Positions 7,858 to 14,333 of a stretch of DNA of 21,969 nucleotides are shown in pieces. A program made the translations under genes and the position numbers. Below the pieces are notes generated by a model. That model ran no database searches and had not been told where the DNA came from. It worked only from the letters and a program-made list of their open reading frames with translations. Within the stretch, counting starts at the first letter, position 1. Each line of letters opens with the position of its first letter. Location of the stretch: the IMG/VR virus record IMGVR_UViG_3300012209_000162, positions 1-21,969 of that record; one strand, 5' to 3'. Origin of the DNA: a virus.

Positions 7858-9497
7858 GATACTTTCTGCTTTCTATTTCTCCACTGCTCAAATTGCCCTA
7901 GCGCATAATCAATCAAATCTGAAGCTTCCCCACGCGTGATAGTCTGAGGATTGTATGACCAATTGAAGCGATGCGCCCAACGTTCTAATCGTTCAAGTTG
8001 TGTATCCTTAGCGGGGAGTGAACGCCAGGAAGCATTTCTGTCAATAAGCACTGCATTCTTTGCATCACTCAAAAGCAATCTAGCGCGTTTCTCTGCGAAC
8101 GACTGACACCAATCCAACGGAGCGTTTTCTAGCCATAATTGAGGCTCATAAAATGGGGAGAGCCTGGCCCAAACGGAGTACATCTCTCCATATGCATCTG
8201 GCACTAACGCTATACGGTGTTTTGCGCTTCCAACTGTTAGCACAAACATACCGTTCCGCTCTTGTAGCCAGTCAAGCTTGACAAGCAAGTTCAGTTCAAT
8301 ATCTTTGTTTCTCTGCTCTTTAAGCTTGCGTTCCTGATGGACACTTACCGTTACTTCTGACTTTTCTCTTGCGAGTGCTTCTAACAAGCTTTCTTCATCG
8401 TTGAGATGCTTTCCGAGGATCTTACGCAAGTTTTGCGGTTCTAATCTGTGCTTGAGGCAGTTATCAGTAATGTCAAGGATGATGCAATCTTGTTTGCCAG
8501 GAGCTAGCCGTAACCCTCTTCCAATCGCTTGCACGAAAAGAGCACGTGACTGTGTCGGACGTGCCATAATAATGCAATCACAGAGTGGTTCATCCCAACC
8601 CTCACTCAACACGTTGACGGTAGTAAGTACCCTCACTGAACCATCTCTAAATGCCTTGTAGAGTTTCTTGCGTTCAGGTAGTGGAGTAGTACCAACTACC
8701 ACGCCGGAAGCTATGCCAGCATCGTTAAATGCTTCTGTGATGTGCTCTGCATGTTCAACTGTGACCGCAAAACACGCCGCTCTCCTACCTGATGCATACT
8801 GTTGATATTTCTGCACAATAAGCTGGTTGCGCTCGGCGGTATCAACAGCCGCTTCCAATTCGTCAATCTTGAAATCTCCAGCTTGTGTATGTATTCCATC
8901 AAGACTAAGATTGGTTTGAATGGGGATAGCCCGCATGTCACATAAATACGCCGGTTCGTGTGTAGCCAGGTCAATAATGCTTGCCTCGTAAAGTGGTTTC
9001 TTGCCATCAAGCAGGGGCTTTCCATCTAAGCGATCTGGGCTAGCAGTAACTAATAAATGAAATGCATCTGGCAATACTTCATAGACTTTTTGATAGCTTT
9101 CAGCTTGTGAGTGATGTGCTTCATCGGTGATAACTAGCCCATATCCGATTGATTGTAAGCGTTTCAAGTGTTCGGGCCGGCTAATGGTTTGAATTGAGGC
9201 TACTGTTACTTCACCACCATACTCATGTATTCCACTTCCAACTTTGCCTATGATTGCATCAGGTTTCACCATACGATACTTGTCAGCCGATTGATCTAAA
9301 ATCTCGTCTCTATGTGCAATCACAAGCGCATTCACGCCGTATTTTTCTGATAGATGGTGAATGATTTGTGAAAAAATCACCGTTTTTCCACTGCCTGTTG
9401 GAAGTACTAAAAGCTCTGAACTGTGCTTATTCTGTTCATAAGAAGCTAGTATTCTATTGATACTTTCGGTTTGATACGGACGGAGTTCTATTTCCAC
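7854..9497 (-). CDS. DEAH-box superfamily 2 helicase
   Basis: A 547-residue helicase of the type III restriction/XPB-like group. It shows LRPYQTESI (Q motif), LPTGSGKT (Walker A, about 32-39), DEAH (about 125-128), TASPDR (motif III, about 151-156) and QAIGRGLR (motif VI, about 323-330). About 200 C-terminal residues carry no nuclease motif I can see. The start is the GTG at 9495-9497, which overlaps the HNH stop as TAGTG and has a strong AAAGGAG 7 bases upstream. A GTG at 9513-9515 would place that site inside the gene. Role: DNA unwinding in phage replication or recombination. Confidence 0.85.
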   Translation of the reverse strand: MEIELRPYQTESINRILASYEQNKHSSELLVLPTGSGKTVIFSQIIHHLSEKYGVNALVIAHRDEILDQSADKYRMVKPDAIIGKVGSGIHEYGGEVTVASIQTISRPEHLKRLQSIGYGLVITDEAHHSQAESYQKVYEVLPDAFHLLVTASPDRLDGKPLLDGKKPLYEASIIDLATHEPAYLCDMRAIPIQTNLSLDGIHTQAGDFKIDELEAAVDTAERNQLIVQKYQQYASGRRAACFAVTVEHAEHITEAFNDAGIASGVVVGTTPLPERKKLYKAFRDGSVRVLTTVNVLSEGWDEPLCDCIIMARPTQSRALFVQAIGRGLRLAPGKQDCIILDITDNCLKHRLEPQNLRKILGKHLNDEESLLEALAREKSEVTVSVHQERKLKEQRNKDIELNLLVKLDWLQERNGMFVLTVGSAKHRIALVPDAYGEMYSVWARLSPFYEPQLWLENAPLDWCQSFAEKRARLLLSDAKNAVLIDRNASWRSLPAKDTQLERLERWAHRFNWSYNPQTITRGEASDLIDYALGQFEQWRNRKQKVS

Positions 9498-9994
9498 TAT
9501 GCAACTCCTTTCCACGTTCTACGCAAAACAATCAAAGAAATGTTTGTGTTTGTAGTGTGATATTGTGCTGCAAGTGCATGTTGGCCTACTCCTTGGGCAT
9601 ACAATTGGCGTATTTCTTTCACCTGGGCTTCTGTGAGCTTAGCTTGTGAATTAGCACTTCCTGACTTGCCTCTATGCCCATCAAAGAAATGTCCGCCAGG
9701 GTCAGCTAGTCTTCCTTTTTCTTTGCAATCTTGCATGTTGTCTTTAGGAGTGCCAGCAAAAAGATGTTGTGGATTAACACACAGAGGGGTATCACATTTA
9801 TGAAGAATGTGTAACCCTGTGGGGATTGAACCAAAGGCTAATTGATAAGATTTTCTATGAGCAGATATACCTCTTCCCTTATCCCATGTTCTCCCATATT
9901 TTTGTCCCCCGCCATTAGTTCTAGTACTGCCAGTCCAGAGCCAACAACCATTTTCCTGTATGGCAATATGTGAAAAAAATCGTGCTATTTCCAT
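9497..9994 (-). CDS. HNH endonuclease, homing-type
   Basis: A 165-residue protein of the phage HNH_3-like family. The nuclease core is LHKCDTPLCVNPQHLFAGT followed by KDNMQD: His65, Cys67, Cys72, Asn74, His77 and Asn86. The C-terminal 50 residues (AKLTEAQVKEIRQLYAQGV...) look like the helix-turn-helix DNA-binding module common in homing endonucleases. Such genes are often selfish insertions between phage genes. Here it is neatly stitched to the helicase downstream by TAGTG, so it may be co-opted or only recently settled. No intron or intein boundaries are visible nearby. AAAGGA lies upstream of the start. Confidence 0.85.
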   Translation of the reverse strand: MEIARFFSHIAIQENGCWLWTGSTRTNGGGQKYGRTWDKGRGISAHRKSYQLAFGSIPTGLHILHKCDTPLCVNPQHLFAGTPKDNMQDCKEKGRLADPGGHFFDGHRGKSGSANSQAKLTEAQVKEIRQLYAQGVGQHALAAQYHTTNTNISLIVLRRTWKGVA

Positions 9995-10031
9995 TCCCTA
10001 CAAAGTCCTTTCATACGTTTTTCTTGTGAGC

Positions 10032-10232
10032 TTATGCACTCACCAATTCAGGAGTGTCACCATAGAGGAAGTTCCTTAAATCCTCTTCCCGAATCCTGTA
10101 AGAGCCAGTGTCGCCATTGGTTCTAAAAGCTTTCAACTTTCCGTCACGAATGCGCCTGCTTACAGTCGTCTTCGTGACTTTCAGCTTCTCAGCTACTTCC
10201 TCAACCGTGTAAATTTCTTCTTGTTCTCGCAT
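10032..10232 (-). CDS. HTH DNA-binding protein, first gene of leftward operon
   Basis: A 66-residue excisionase-type helix-turn-helix protein (HTH_17): IYTVEEVAEKLKVTKTTVSRRI is the entry and recognition helix, followed by the wing SYRIREEDLRNFL. The family includes excisionases and small regulators. It starts the leftward operon about 40 bases after the inferred transcription start and has a purine-rich ribosome site (AGAGGAAG). As first gene next to a divergent control region with repeats and palindromes, it is a good candidate to bind that region and set the switch between leftward and rightward transcription; this is inferred from position. Confidence 0.8.
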   Translation of the reverse strand: MREQEEIYTVEEVAEKLKVTKTTVSRRIRDGKLKAFRTNGDTGSYRIREEDLRNFLYGDTPELVSA

Positions 10233-10253
10233 CTCTTCCTCTTTTGTTTATTT

Positions 10254-10265
10254 GGAACATGTTCC
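10254..10265. promoter_or_regulatory. Perfect palindrome GGAACATGTTCC in leftward leader
   Basis: This 12-base perfect palindrome lies about 8-19 bases into the predicted leftward transcript and before the HTH gene's ribosome site, a typical operator position. It resembles a LexA-type GAAC...GTTC box, but the half-sites are only 2 bases apart instead of the 4 of the Gram-positive consensus, so I do not call it an SOS box. Confidence 0.45.
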
Positions 10266-10279
10266 TTTCCCTGTAAGAC

Positions 10280-10308
10280 AGTATAACAAAGTATCAGGAA
10301 GTTGTCAA
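10280..10308 (-). promoter_or_regulatory. Leftward sigma-70 promoter of the replication operon
   Basis: On the minus strand TTGACA (10308 to 10303) and TATACT (10285 to 10280) are separated by exactly 17 bases. This is a near-consensus promoter predicted to start transcription near 10273 and drive the 10 kb leftward operon. The -10 overlaps an AGTATAACA motif also seen at 168-176. Confidence 0.75.
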
Positions 10309-10353
10309 TAGTAACGAATATTTTGATAATGTTAAAATTAGTATGTAAAAGTA

Positions 10354-10382
10354 TTGACAAGTATTGTGTACTATGTTACTAT
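10354..10382 (+). promoter_or_regulatory. Rightward sigma-70 promoter
   Basis: TTGACA (10354-10359), a 17-base spacer and TACTAT (10377-10382) form a good promoter that would start near 10389 and transcribe the rightward block beginning at 10432. Its -10 lies in the right arm of a 9-base inverted repeat, which suggests repression by a protein bound there. Confidence 0.7.
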
Positions 10383-10431
10383 TCCTTTGTCAAGAGAAAT
10401 TGACAGATGGAAAATTGAAAGGATTGAAAAA

Positions 10432-10653
10432 ATGACAAAGAGACAAGCATTATTAGCAGCAAGCCAGGCAGTACAAATTATCCGTCAAGAGGTTGACGGT
10501 GGACTTATTGAAAAGGTTGTGAGTTACGAAGATATGGCAAGTGAACTAGAGAATTACAAACGATGGTTTGCTTCTCAGTCACAAGATAAGGTTTATATCA
10601 ATGTTCTAGCTGGTTTCTCTTTTGAAGTCAGCACTTTTGAATTTGCTATTTAA
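10432..10653 (+). CDS. Small unknown protein, first gene of the rightward block
   Basis: A 73-residue protein of unknown function. The start ATG at 10432 has AAAGGA 8 bases upstream. An upstream extension of the frame would run into the promoter and is excluded. The predicted helix-rich N-terminus (TKRQALLAASQAVQIIRQEV) is followed by a short beta-rich end; there are no cysteines, signal peptide or membrane segment. As the first product of a phage rightward transcript it may be an early regulatory or host-directed protein, which is inference from position only. Confidence 0.6.
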   Translation: MTKRQALLAASQAVQIIRQEVDGGLIEKVVSYEDMASELENYKRWFASQSQDKVYINVLAGFSFEVSTFEFAI

Positions 10654-10756
10654 TCCCTCTCGTTACCGGACATTTGCCCCTCTTGCAAAAGAGAGGTAAA
10701 CGCCCTGTAAATGGGAAATTGAAAAAAGTTGAAAAACAAAAGGAGAAATGTTAAAC

Positions 10757-11521
10757 ATGGCAGTAACCGACCCAACCGTTGACCCGATGGCTTACTTAGA
10801 AGAGGCAAAGAACAGGAAGAATGAGAACACAGGCGACTTCACAGCTCGTCCGTTTTTCTTTTCTATCGCAGATGGACAAAAAGCCCTTATCCGTCCCCTG
10901 TTAAATCTCAATGCGTATGTTCGTGTGCATAAGCATGAATACTACGATAACACTTCTAAAAAGTGGCTATTCCGTAGTCAGTGTGCTAAGGACTTAGGCC
11001 AGGAATGCCAAACTTGTATAGATGTAGAGGCGCTACCAGAGGATACAAAAGAGGAAAAGAAGATCAAGCGTCAAGCTCGTGCCTCTGAACGCTTTGTACT
11101 CCCTGCCTATCTTCATGCAGTAGTAGAAGTCAAGTCTAACAAAAAAGTGACCTATACCGACATGGAACAGCAAGAGCATGATGTATCCGGCCCTCGACTC
11201 CTGGAAATGAAACCGCAAACCTCACCTATTCTTGATAAGCTTTTGACAACCTATCAAGCCAGTGAATCGCATGACATCTCAAAAAGAGATTTCAAGATTG
11301 AACGCGCCGGAGTTGGTATTGAAACGGTCTATACAGTTGAGCCAAAAGATCCAAGCACCTTTGACCCCGCTTTCCATGACATCCCCGTCGAGTACCTTGA
11401 TCGTGACTTAGTATTCAGCATCTATTCTGATGCTTGCCCTCCTCGCATAGTAGGAGCTGAACCTGTAGTAGCTCAACCTAAATCCACAAATGGCGCAATC
11501 AGAGACATTCCCCAGTTTTAA
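10757..11521 (+). CDS. Putative gp32-like single-strand DNA-binding protein
   Basis: A 254-residue protein that fits the zinc-containing phage ssDNA-binding group of the T4 gp32 type. Early on it has a beta-rich segment ALIRPLLNLNAYVRV, then His-x-His, and three cysteines as Cys-x7-Cys-x2-Cys (QCAKDLGQECQTC). That arrangement is close to the His-Cys-Cys-Cys zinc site of gp32. The C-terminus is Pro/Asp-rich and loosely acidic, as in proteins that recruit replication partners. The ATG at 10757 is preferred; an ATG at 10748 lies only 2 bases from AGGAG. It precedes a Cas4-like nuclease, consistent with recombination. The family call rests on pattern only. Confidence 0.55.
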   Translation: MAVTDPTVDPMAYLEEAKNRKNENTGDFTARPFFFSIADGQKALIRPLLNLNAYVRVHKHEYYDNTSKKWLFRSQCAKDLGQECQTCIDVEALPEDTKEEKKIKRQARASERFVLPAYLHAVVEVKSNKKVTYTDMEQQEHDVSGPRLLEMKPQTSPILDKLLTTYQASESHDISKRDFKIERAGVGIETVYTVEPKDPSTFDPAFHDIPVEYLDRDLVFSIYSDACPPRIVGAEPVVAQPKSTNGAIRDIPQF

Positions 11522-11531
11522 TCAGTGTCCT

Positions 11532-11570
11532 GAGAAGCGTCTAACTATATTAGACGCTTCTCTTACTAAT
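11532..11570 (+). terminator. Strong hairpin, terminator or attenuator after the ssDNA-binding gene
   Basis: A perfect 13-base-pair stem, GAGAAGCGTCTAA (11532-11544) and TTAGACGCTTCTC (11550-11562), with a 5-base loop lies 10 bases after the stop. The tail TTACTAAT is not a true T-run, so it may only partly stop transcription or protect the mRNA end, giving more ssDNA-binding protein than downstream products. Confidence 0.6.
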
Positions 11571-11586
11571 AGGAAGGGAAATTATC

Positions 11587-11862
11587 ATGCCACTACAGTA
11601 CCCACAAAAGGTTATCATCCTCAAAAATGAACAGCCTGTCTATGGCTGTAAAGACTGTCAGATACTTTGGTATAATCTCCTCCAATACAGGAATCAATGG
11701 AGAATGCGCCCATCTGAAACACGATTGCAAAACTTGTTTGAAGATAGCCAGGACGCCTATCTTGAGCACTGGCACACTCACCAATCTATAGCGGATGAAT
11801 ATACTAATGAATGGGAACAACGTGCTTTTATGGCTTTCAGGGAGATGAGTAAAGATGAATAA
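11587..11862 (+). CDS. Small protein of unknown function
   Basis: A 91-residue protein with one CxxC (YGCKDCQILW, about 20-28) near the N-terminus and a long, charged, Trp/Tyr-rich helical remainder (LQYRNQWRMRP ... EYTNEWEQRAFMAFREM). AGGAAGGGA lies upstream of the ATG. Its last 8 bases overlap the start of the Cas4-like nuclease gene, so the two are translated together and it may assist the nuclease. I recognise no family and see no signal peptide or membrane span. Confidence 0.65.
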   Translation: MPLQYPQKVIILKNEQPVYGCKDCQILWYNLLQYRNQWRMRPSETRLQNLFEDSQDAYLEHWHTHQSIADEYTNEWEQRAFMAFREMSKDE

Positions 11863-12661
11863 CTTCCAACAAGAAGCTAAACTTCTCAAACTCAGCTTTC
11901 AGCAGATGTACTTACAAAAAGGAAGAGATGCACAGCCGCATAGAGAGCTTCACGCTGCCAATCTCTTAGAATCAGAAAGTGAATGGTGTACCCGCCGCTA
12001 CGTGCTTATGAACTTGTATCCAGATGAGGTACAAAAACCTGAATTAAAGTCCTGGGATTGGAAACGAGAAGACATTTACGAGCATGGATGGGAAGTGCAT
12101 CGCAAATGGCAGTATATGTTTAGGATGTTTGGCAATGTCGTTCTGTCAGATGATAATCGACTTCCTGAATTAGACCTCACTCACTTCTTGCCAGATGAAA
12201 ACCTGTACTTTTCGCCTGATGCCATTATTCAGTTCGGCAATGAGAAATATCTGGTTGAAATCAAAGGCATCAAACAGGAAGTCTTCTTGAAACTGACAGA
12301 TGATTTAATGCAAGCTATCACCGTTCCTGAAGCTGATGTTGTACGTAAAGCCAGGATACAAGCCAATAACTACCTGTTCTTTACTGACTTGCAAAAGGCT
12401 ATCTTGCTCATTGAGAATAAGAACAACCAGGACTTCAAAATCTACGTGATGGAACGAGACTATGATTTATTCAAGCCATATGAGTTTCGAGTAGATGAAA
12501 TAAATGGCAATACGTACATGGTTAAAAATCATGGCATAAAGATGTTATCTGATCGTGTCTGTCATTCCCCGCAGGACAAACTAGCGCAACAATGCCCCAT
12601 GCGCTCCATATGTTTTTCGGAAAGGTTGGAAGAGGAATACGATGATGGACACCACTCTTGA
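11855..12661 (+). CDS. Cas4/RecB-like PD-(D/E)XK nuclease with probable Fe-S cluster
   Basis: A 268-residue nuclease of the PD-(D/E)XK superfamily. Visible motifs are His33 in RELHAANLLE, SPDAII (Asp122), VEIKG (Glu135, Lys137) and the QxxxY element QANNY (Gln169, Tyr173). Four cysteines, one at the N-terminal side (Cys45) and three at the C-terminal end (Cys236, Cys247, Cys253), have the layout that binds a 4Fe-4S cluster in Cas4 and AddB proteins. No cas genes are nearby. Next to an ssDNA-binding protein it most likely trims DNA ends for recombination or replication. Confidence 0.8.
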   Translation: MNNFQQEAKLLKLSFQQMYLQKGRDAQPHRELHAANLLESESEWCTRRYVLMNLYPDEVQKPELKSWDWKREDIYEHGWEVHRKWQYMFRMFGNVVLSDDNRLPELDLTHFLPDENLYFSPDAIIQFGNEKYLVEIKGIKQEVFLKLTDDLMQAITVPEADVVRKARIQANNYLFFTDLQKAILLIENKNNQDFKIYVMERDYDLFKPYEFRVDEINGNTYMVKNHGIKMLSDRVCHSPQDKLAQQCPMRSICFSERLEEEYDDGHHS

Positions 12662-13025
12662 AAATGCTATCGATGAAACGCTGTCATTGGAACAACAGCT
12701 ATGGGCAGCGTACAGGTTAGGCCATACCGCAGGCATCAAGAAAGTACAACCTGTGCAATTCATAATGCCTGTATGTCCTTTGCATTTATCGCCATTATGG
12801 ACTGAGACAGAACCTAAACCAGATGGTTCCTGGCTGTATTGTCCTTTGTGTAGACAGAACCAATTCACACGTGAAACCGAAGAGATGAAACCAGTTAGAA
12901 ATGTTCCAGGAATGCACAGAACACGACTAGCGTTCATGCATGATAACTGGTTGAACTCTGATACATCCGAGGAAATAACCTCACTTAGACCCGTTGTACG
13001 CATAGAAAGGAATAACATCCCATGA
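12642..13025 (+). CDS. Zinc-ribbon protein of unknown function
   Basis: A 127-residue protein whose start overlaps the nuclease gene by 20 bases and has AGAGGA 5 bases upstream. The centre holds Cys45-Pro-Leu-His48 and Cys67-Pro-Leu-Cys70, a zinc ribbon whose knuckles are separated by a Trp-rich loop. The N-terminus is helical (LEQQLWAAYRLGHTAGIKK). Its TGA is shared with the ATG of the following small membrane gene. Such ribbons usually bind nucleic acid or protein; nothing more specific can be said. Confidence 0.65.
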   Translation: MMDTTLENAIDETLSLEQQLWAAYRLGHTAGIKKVQPVQFIMPVCPLHLSPLWTETEPKPDGSWLYCPLCRQNQFTRETEEMKPVRNVPGMHRTRLAFMHDNWLNSDTSEEITSLRPVVRIERNNIP

Positions 13026-13114
13026 ACTTGATAGCACTTGGAGTCTTCATTTACAGCATCATTGGCTTTGTTATTGTATTTGCTCAGGATCGGACAACAA
13101 ACTGGGAGGATTGA
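13022..13114 (+). CDS. 30-residue single-span membrane protein, probably cut by IS insertion
   Basis: A short gene coupled to the previous one by ATGA, with AAAGGA 10 bases upstream of its ATG. The product, MNLIALGVFIYSIIGFVIVF followed by AQDRTTNWED, is one hydrophobic helix and a short polar tail. The stop TGA (13112-13114) lies in TTGACATC, the end of an IS200/IS605-type relic, so the original protein was probably longer and the element supplied the stop. It could still work as a tiny membrane protein. Function unknown. Confidence 0.55.
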   Translation: MNLIALGVFIYSIIGFVIVFAQDRTTNWED

Positions 13115-13318
13115 CATCTCCCTTGGATAAATCCAGGGGACTCCTACTCTCACAAGTAGGCTTTCCTGCTTCGTTGGAGGTTGCCAAACAGACACCAAGT
13201 TGTTCATTTGGTCTTACACCGCCTCCACAGGCATTTGCTTCCCGCAAGCCCTGCGGTAGCTTCTCAGTCTGGTATTCATCGCTTGCATGGTTCTCGCAAG
13301 TGGCAAATTGAAAGAGAG
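13111..13318 (-). mobile_element. Relic of an IS200/IS605 (TnpB/IS1341-type) element: right end
   Basis: The plus strand begins TTGACATCTCCCTTGG, then a hairpin CCCTTGGAT/ATCCAGGGG (13120-13128, 13131-13139), then CCTACT/AGTAGG (13143-13148, 13155-13160), then CTTTCCTGCTTCG. This is the characteristic right end of TnpB-type elements, read on the minus strand as ...GGAGATGTCAA. Further pairing is possible (TGGAGG near 13175 with CCTCCA near 13231; CCGCA/TGCGG near 13250), as in the guide-RNA scaffold of TnpB elements. No full tnpB, tnpA or left end is present. The assignment rests on remembered family pattern and should be confirmed by alignment. Confidence 0.65.
13140..13301 (-). pseudogene. 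tnpB: TnpB C-terminal tail remnant
   Basis: Reading the minus strand from 13301 gives a tail with ...YQTEKLPQGLREANACGGGVRP... The segment 'NACGGGVRP' close before the right-end hairpins is the usual look of TnpB (IS200/IS605 accessory protein) C-termini. The RuvC-like nuclease core and zinc finger expected upstream are absent, because a stop lies a few dozen bases further up and the sequence turns into the sigma-factor leader. Only the last part of the gene has survived. Any RNA from here could not be used without a TnpB supplied in trans. Confidence 0.5.
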
Positions 13319-13462
13319 ATGTACATTGGTTGACACGGTAGTGTTTTTACCCAGGGAACCGAATTACCCTGGAACCGACAAGCACTATTCTGTTTTCAAG
13401 GTACTATAGAACTATTCTACCGCAGTACTCGAAAAGTGGAAATAAAAGGAGGAGTAACAGAG
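13319..13462 (+). other. Leader region of the sigma-factor gene
   Basis: These 144 bases carry no gene. They include TTGACA at 13330-13335 without a matching -10, a small inverted repeat CCAGGG/CCCTGG (13351-13356, 13367-13372), a direct repeat GGAACCGA (13355-13362 and 13371-13378), and TACTAT at 13402-13407 as a possible -10. The end holds a strong AAAGGAGGAG ribosome site. A promoter for the sigma gene is expected here but I cannot fix it. Confidence 0.4.
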
Positions 13463-14332
13463 ATGGTAGCAGTTCCACAAACACGTCCTATGCAGCGTCA
13501 AGGCATCTTTGCAGCACAGAGAAGCTTTGAATTAACTGATGATATGGCCTGGTATATTGAACAGGTACGTCAATACCCCCTGCTCAGTAAACAGGAAGAG
13601 ATTGATTTGATGCAGAGAATCGAGCAGGGGAACGAGTCAGCTAGAACAACTCTGATACAATCCAATCTCCGCCTTGTGATTTCAGTAGCCAGATATTATC
13701 AAAGAGGTGATATTTCCCTGCACGACTTGATACAGGAGGGGAATATAGGGCTTATGCGAGCTACCCAAACCTTTAATTGGCGACTCGGATACAAGTTCTC
13801 AACCTATGCTACAGGCTGGATTCGGCAAGCGATCACCAGAGCGTTACCAGGATTAGAATATATGATTCACATCCCTTGCTATAGCGTTGAGAAACGGAAT
13901 AGACTGAAGAGGCATTTTACCAACTTCACTATGCAATATGGCTATGAACCTGGATTAGAAGAATTAGCTGAGATAGCAGGGGAAAAACCAGGAGAGATAG
14001 TCTTGATCTGGCAACACATGTATTATATGCTTTCATTGGACGTGCCTGTAGCTGACCATGAAGATGTGTGCCTAGGTGATCTGATTGCAGACGAAAAAGC
14101 AACCGCCGAGATAGATGTTGAACAAGATGAAATATCCGAACGTGTCAAAAAAGCTCTTGCTTGCTTAACAGAACGTGAGCAACACGTTATCAAGTTGAGA
14201 TTTGGCATAGGCGCAGATGGCCGTGCGCACGTGTTACAAGAGATAGCCAGGGAACTTGGTGTCACGCGTGAACGTGTGCGCCATATTGAAGAAGTAGCTA
14301 TGAGGAAACTCAGGAAAGTACTGGAGAAATAA
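13463..14332 (+). CDS. RpoD-like sigma factor (sigma-70 family)
   Basis: A 289-residue sigma factor that would direct host RNA polymerase to a set of phage promoters. Order: region 1.2 (YIEQVRQYPLLSKQEEIDL), region 2 (SNLRLVISVARYY, DLIQEGNIGLMRA, FSTYATGWIRQAITRAL, about 68-128), region 3 (about 140-215) and region 4 with the -35-binding helix-turn-helix (LQEIARELGVTRERVRHIEE, about 258-277). It lacks region 1.1, as group 3/4-sized or phage factors do, yet keeps the RpoD-like region 4 ending. The start ATG has AAAGGAGGAG 8 bases upstream; an upstream GTG (13436) has none. It follows replication genes, as a middle or late switch would. Confidence 0.9.
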   Translation: MVAVPQTRPMQRQGIFAAQRSFELTDDMAWYIEQVRQYPLLSKQEEIDLMQRIEQGNESARTTLIQSNLRLVISVARYYQRGDISLHDLIQEGNIGLMRATQTFNWRLGYKFSTYATGWIRQAITRALPGLEYMIHIPCYSVEKRNRLKRHFTNFTMQYGYEPGLEELAEIAGEKPGEIVLIWQHMYYMLSLDVPVADHEDVCLGDLIADEKATAEIDVEQDEISERVKKALACLTEREQHVIKLRFGIGADGRAHVLQEIARELGVTRERVRHIEEVAMRKLRKVLEK

Positions 14333-14333
14333 A

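Larger units (their letters stand above)
10280..10383. repeat. Phased AGTAT repeats and a 9-base inverted repeat in the control region
   Basis: AGTAT occurs at 10280, 10290, 10340, 10350 and 10360, all spaced by multiples of 10 bases and so on the same face of the helix. A perfect inverted repeat, AATAGTAAC (10307-10315) and GTTACTATT (10375-10383), touches the leftward -35 and covers the rightward -10. These look like operator or iteron-type sites serving both promoters. Confidence 0.5.

Noticed and set aside
10254-10265. GGAACATGTTCC as a LexA/SOS box
   Set aside because: The half-sites GAAC and GTTC are separated by 2 bases, while the known Gram-positive box needs 4. It is kept only as an unassigned palindrome.
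10677-10696. Hairpin CTCTT/AAGAG as a terminator between the first two rightward genes
   Set aside because: The stem is only 5 base pairs, without a T-run, and probably occurs by chance.
11855-12661. Cas4-like nuclease as part of a CRISPR system
   Set aside because: There are no other cas genes and no repeat-spacer array in the window; a phage recombination nuclease is the simpler reading.
12581-13207. Minus-strand open frame of 208 codons
   Set aside because: It overlaps the zinc-ribbon gene, the small membrane gene and the TnpB-element end in antisense. The plus-strand genes have ribosome sites, overlaps and motifs; this frame has none.
13330-13335. TTGACA as promoter -35 for the sigma-factor gene
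   Set aside because: No acceptable -10 box lies 16-18 bases downstream (the stretch is CAGGGAAC).
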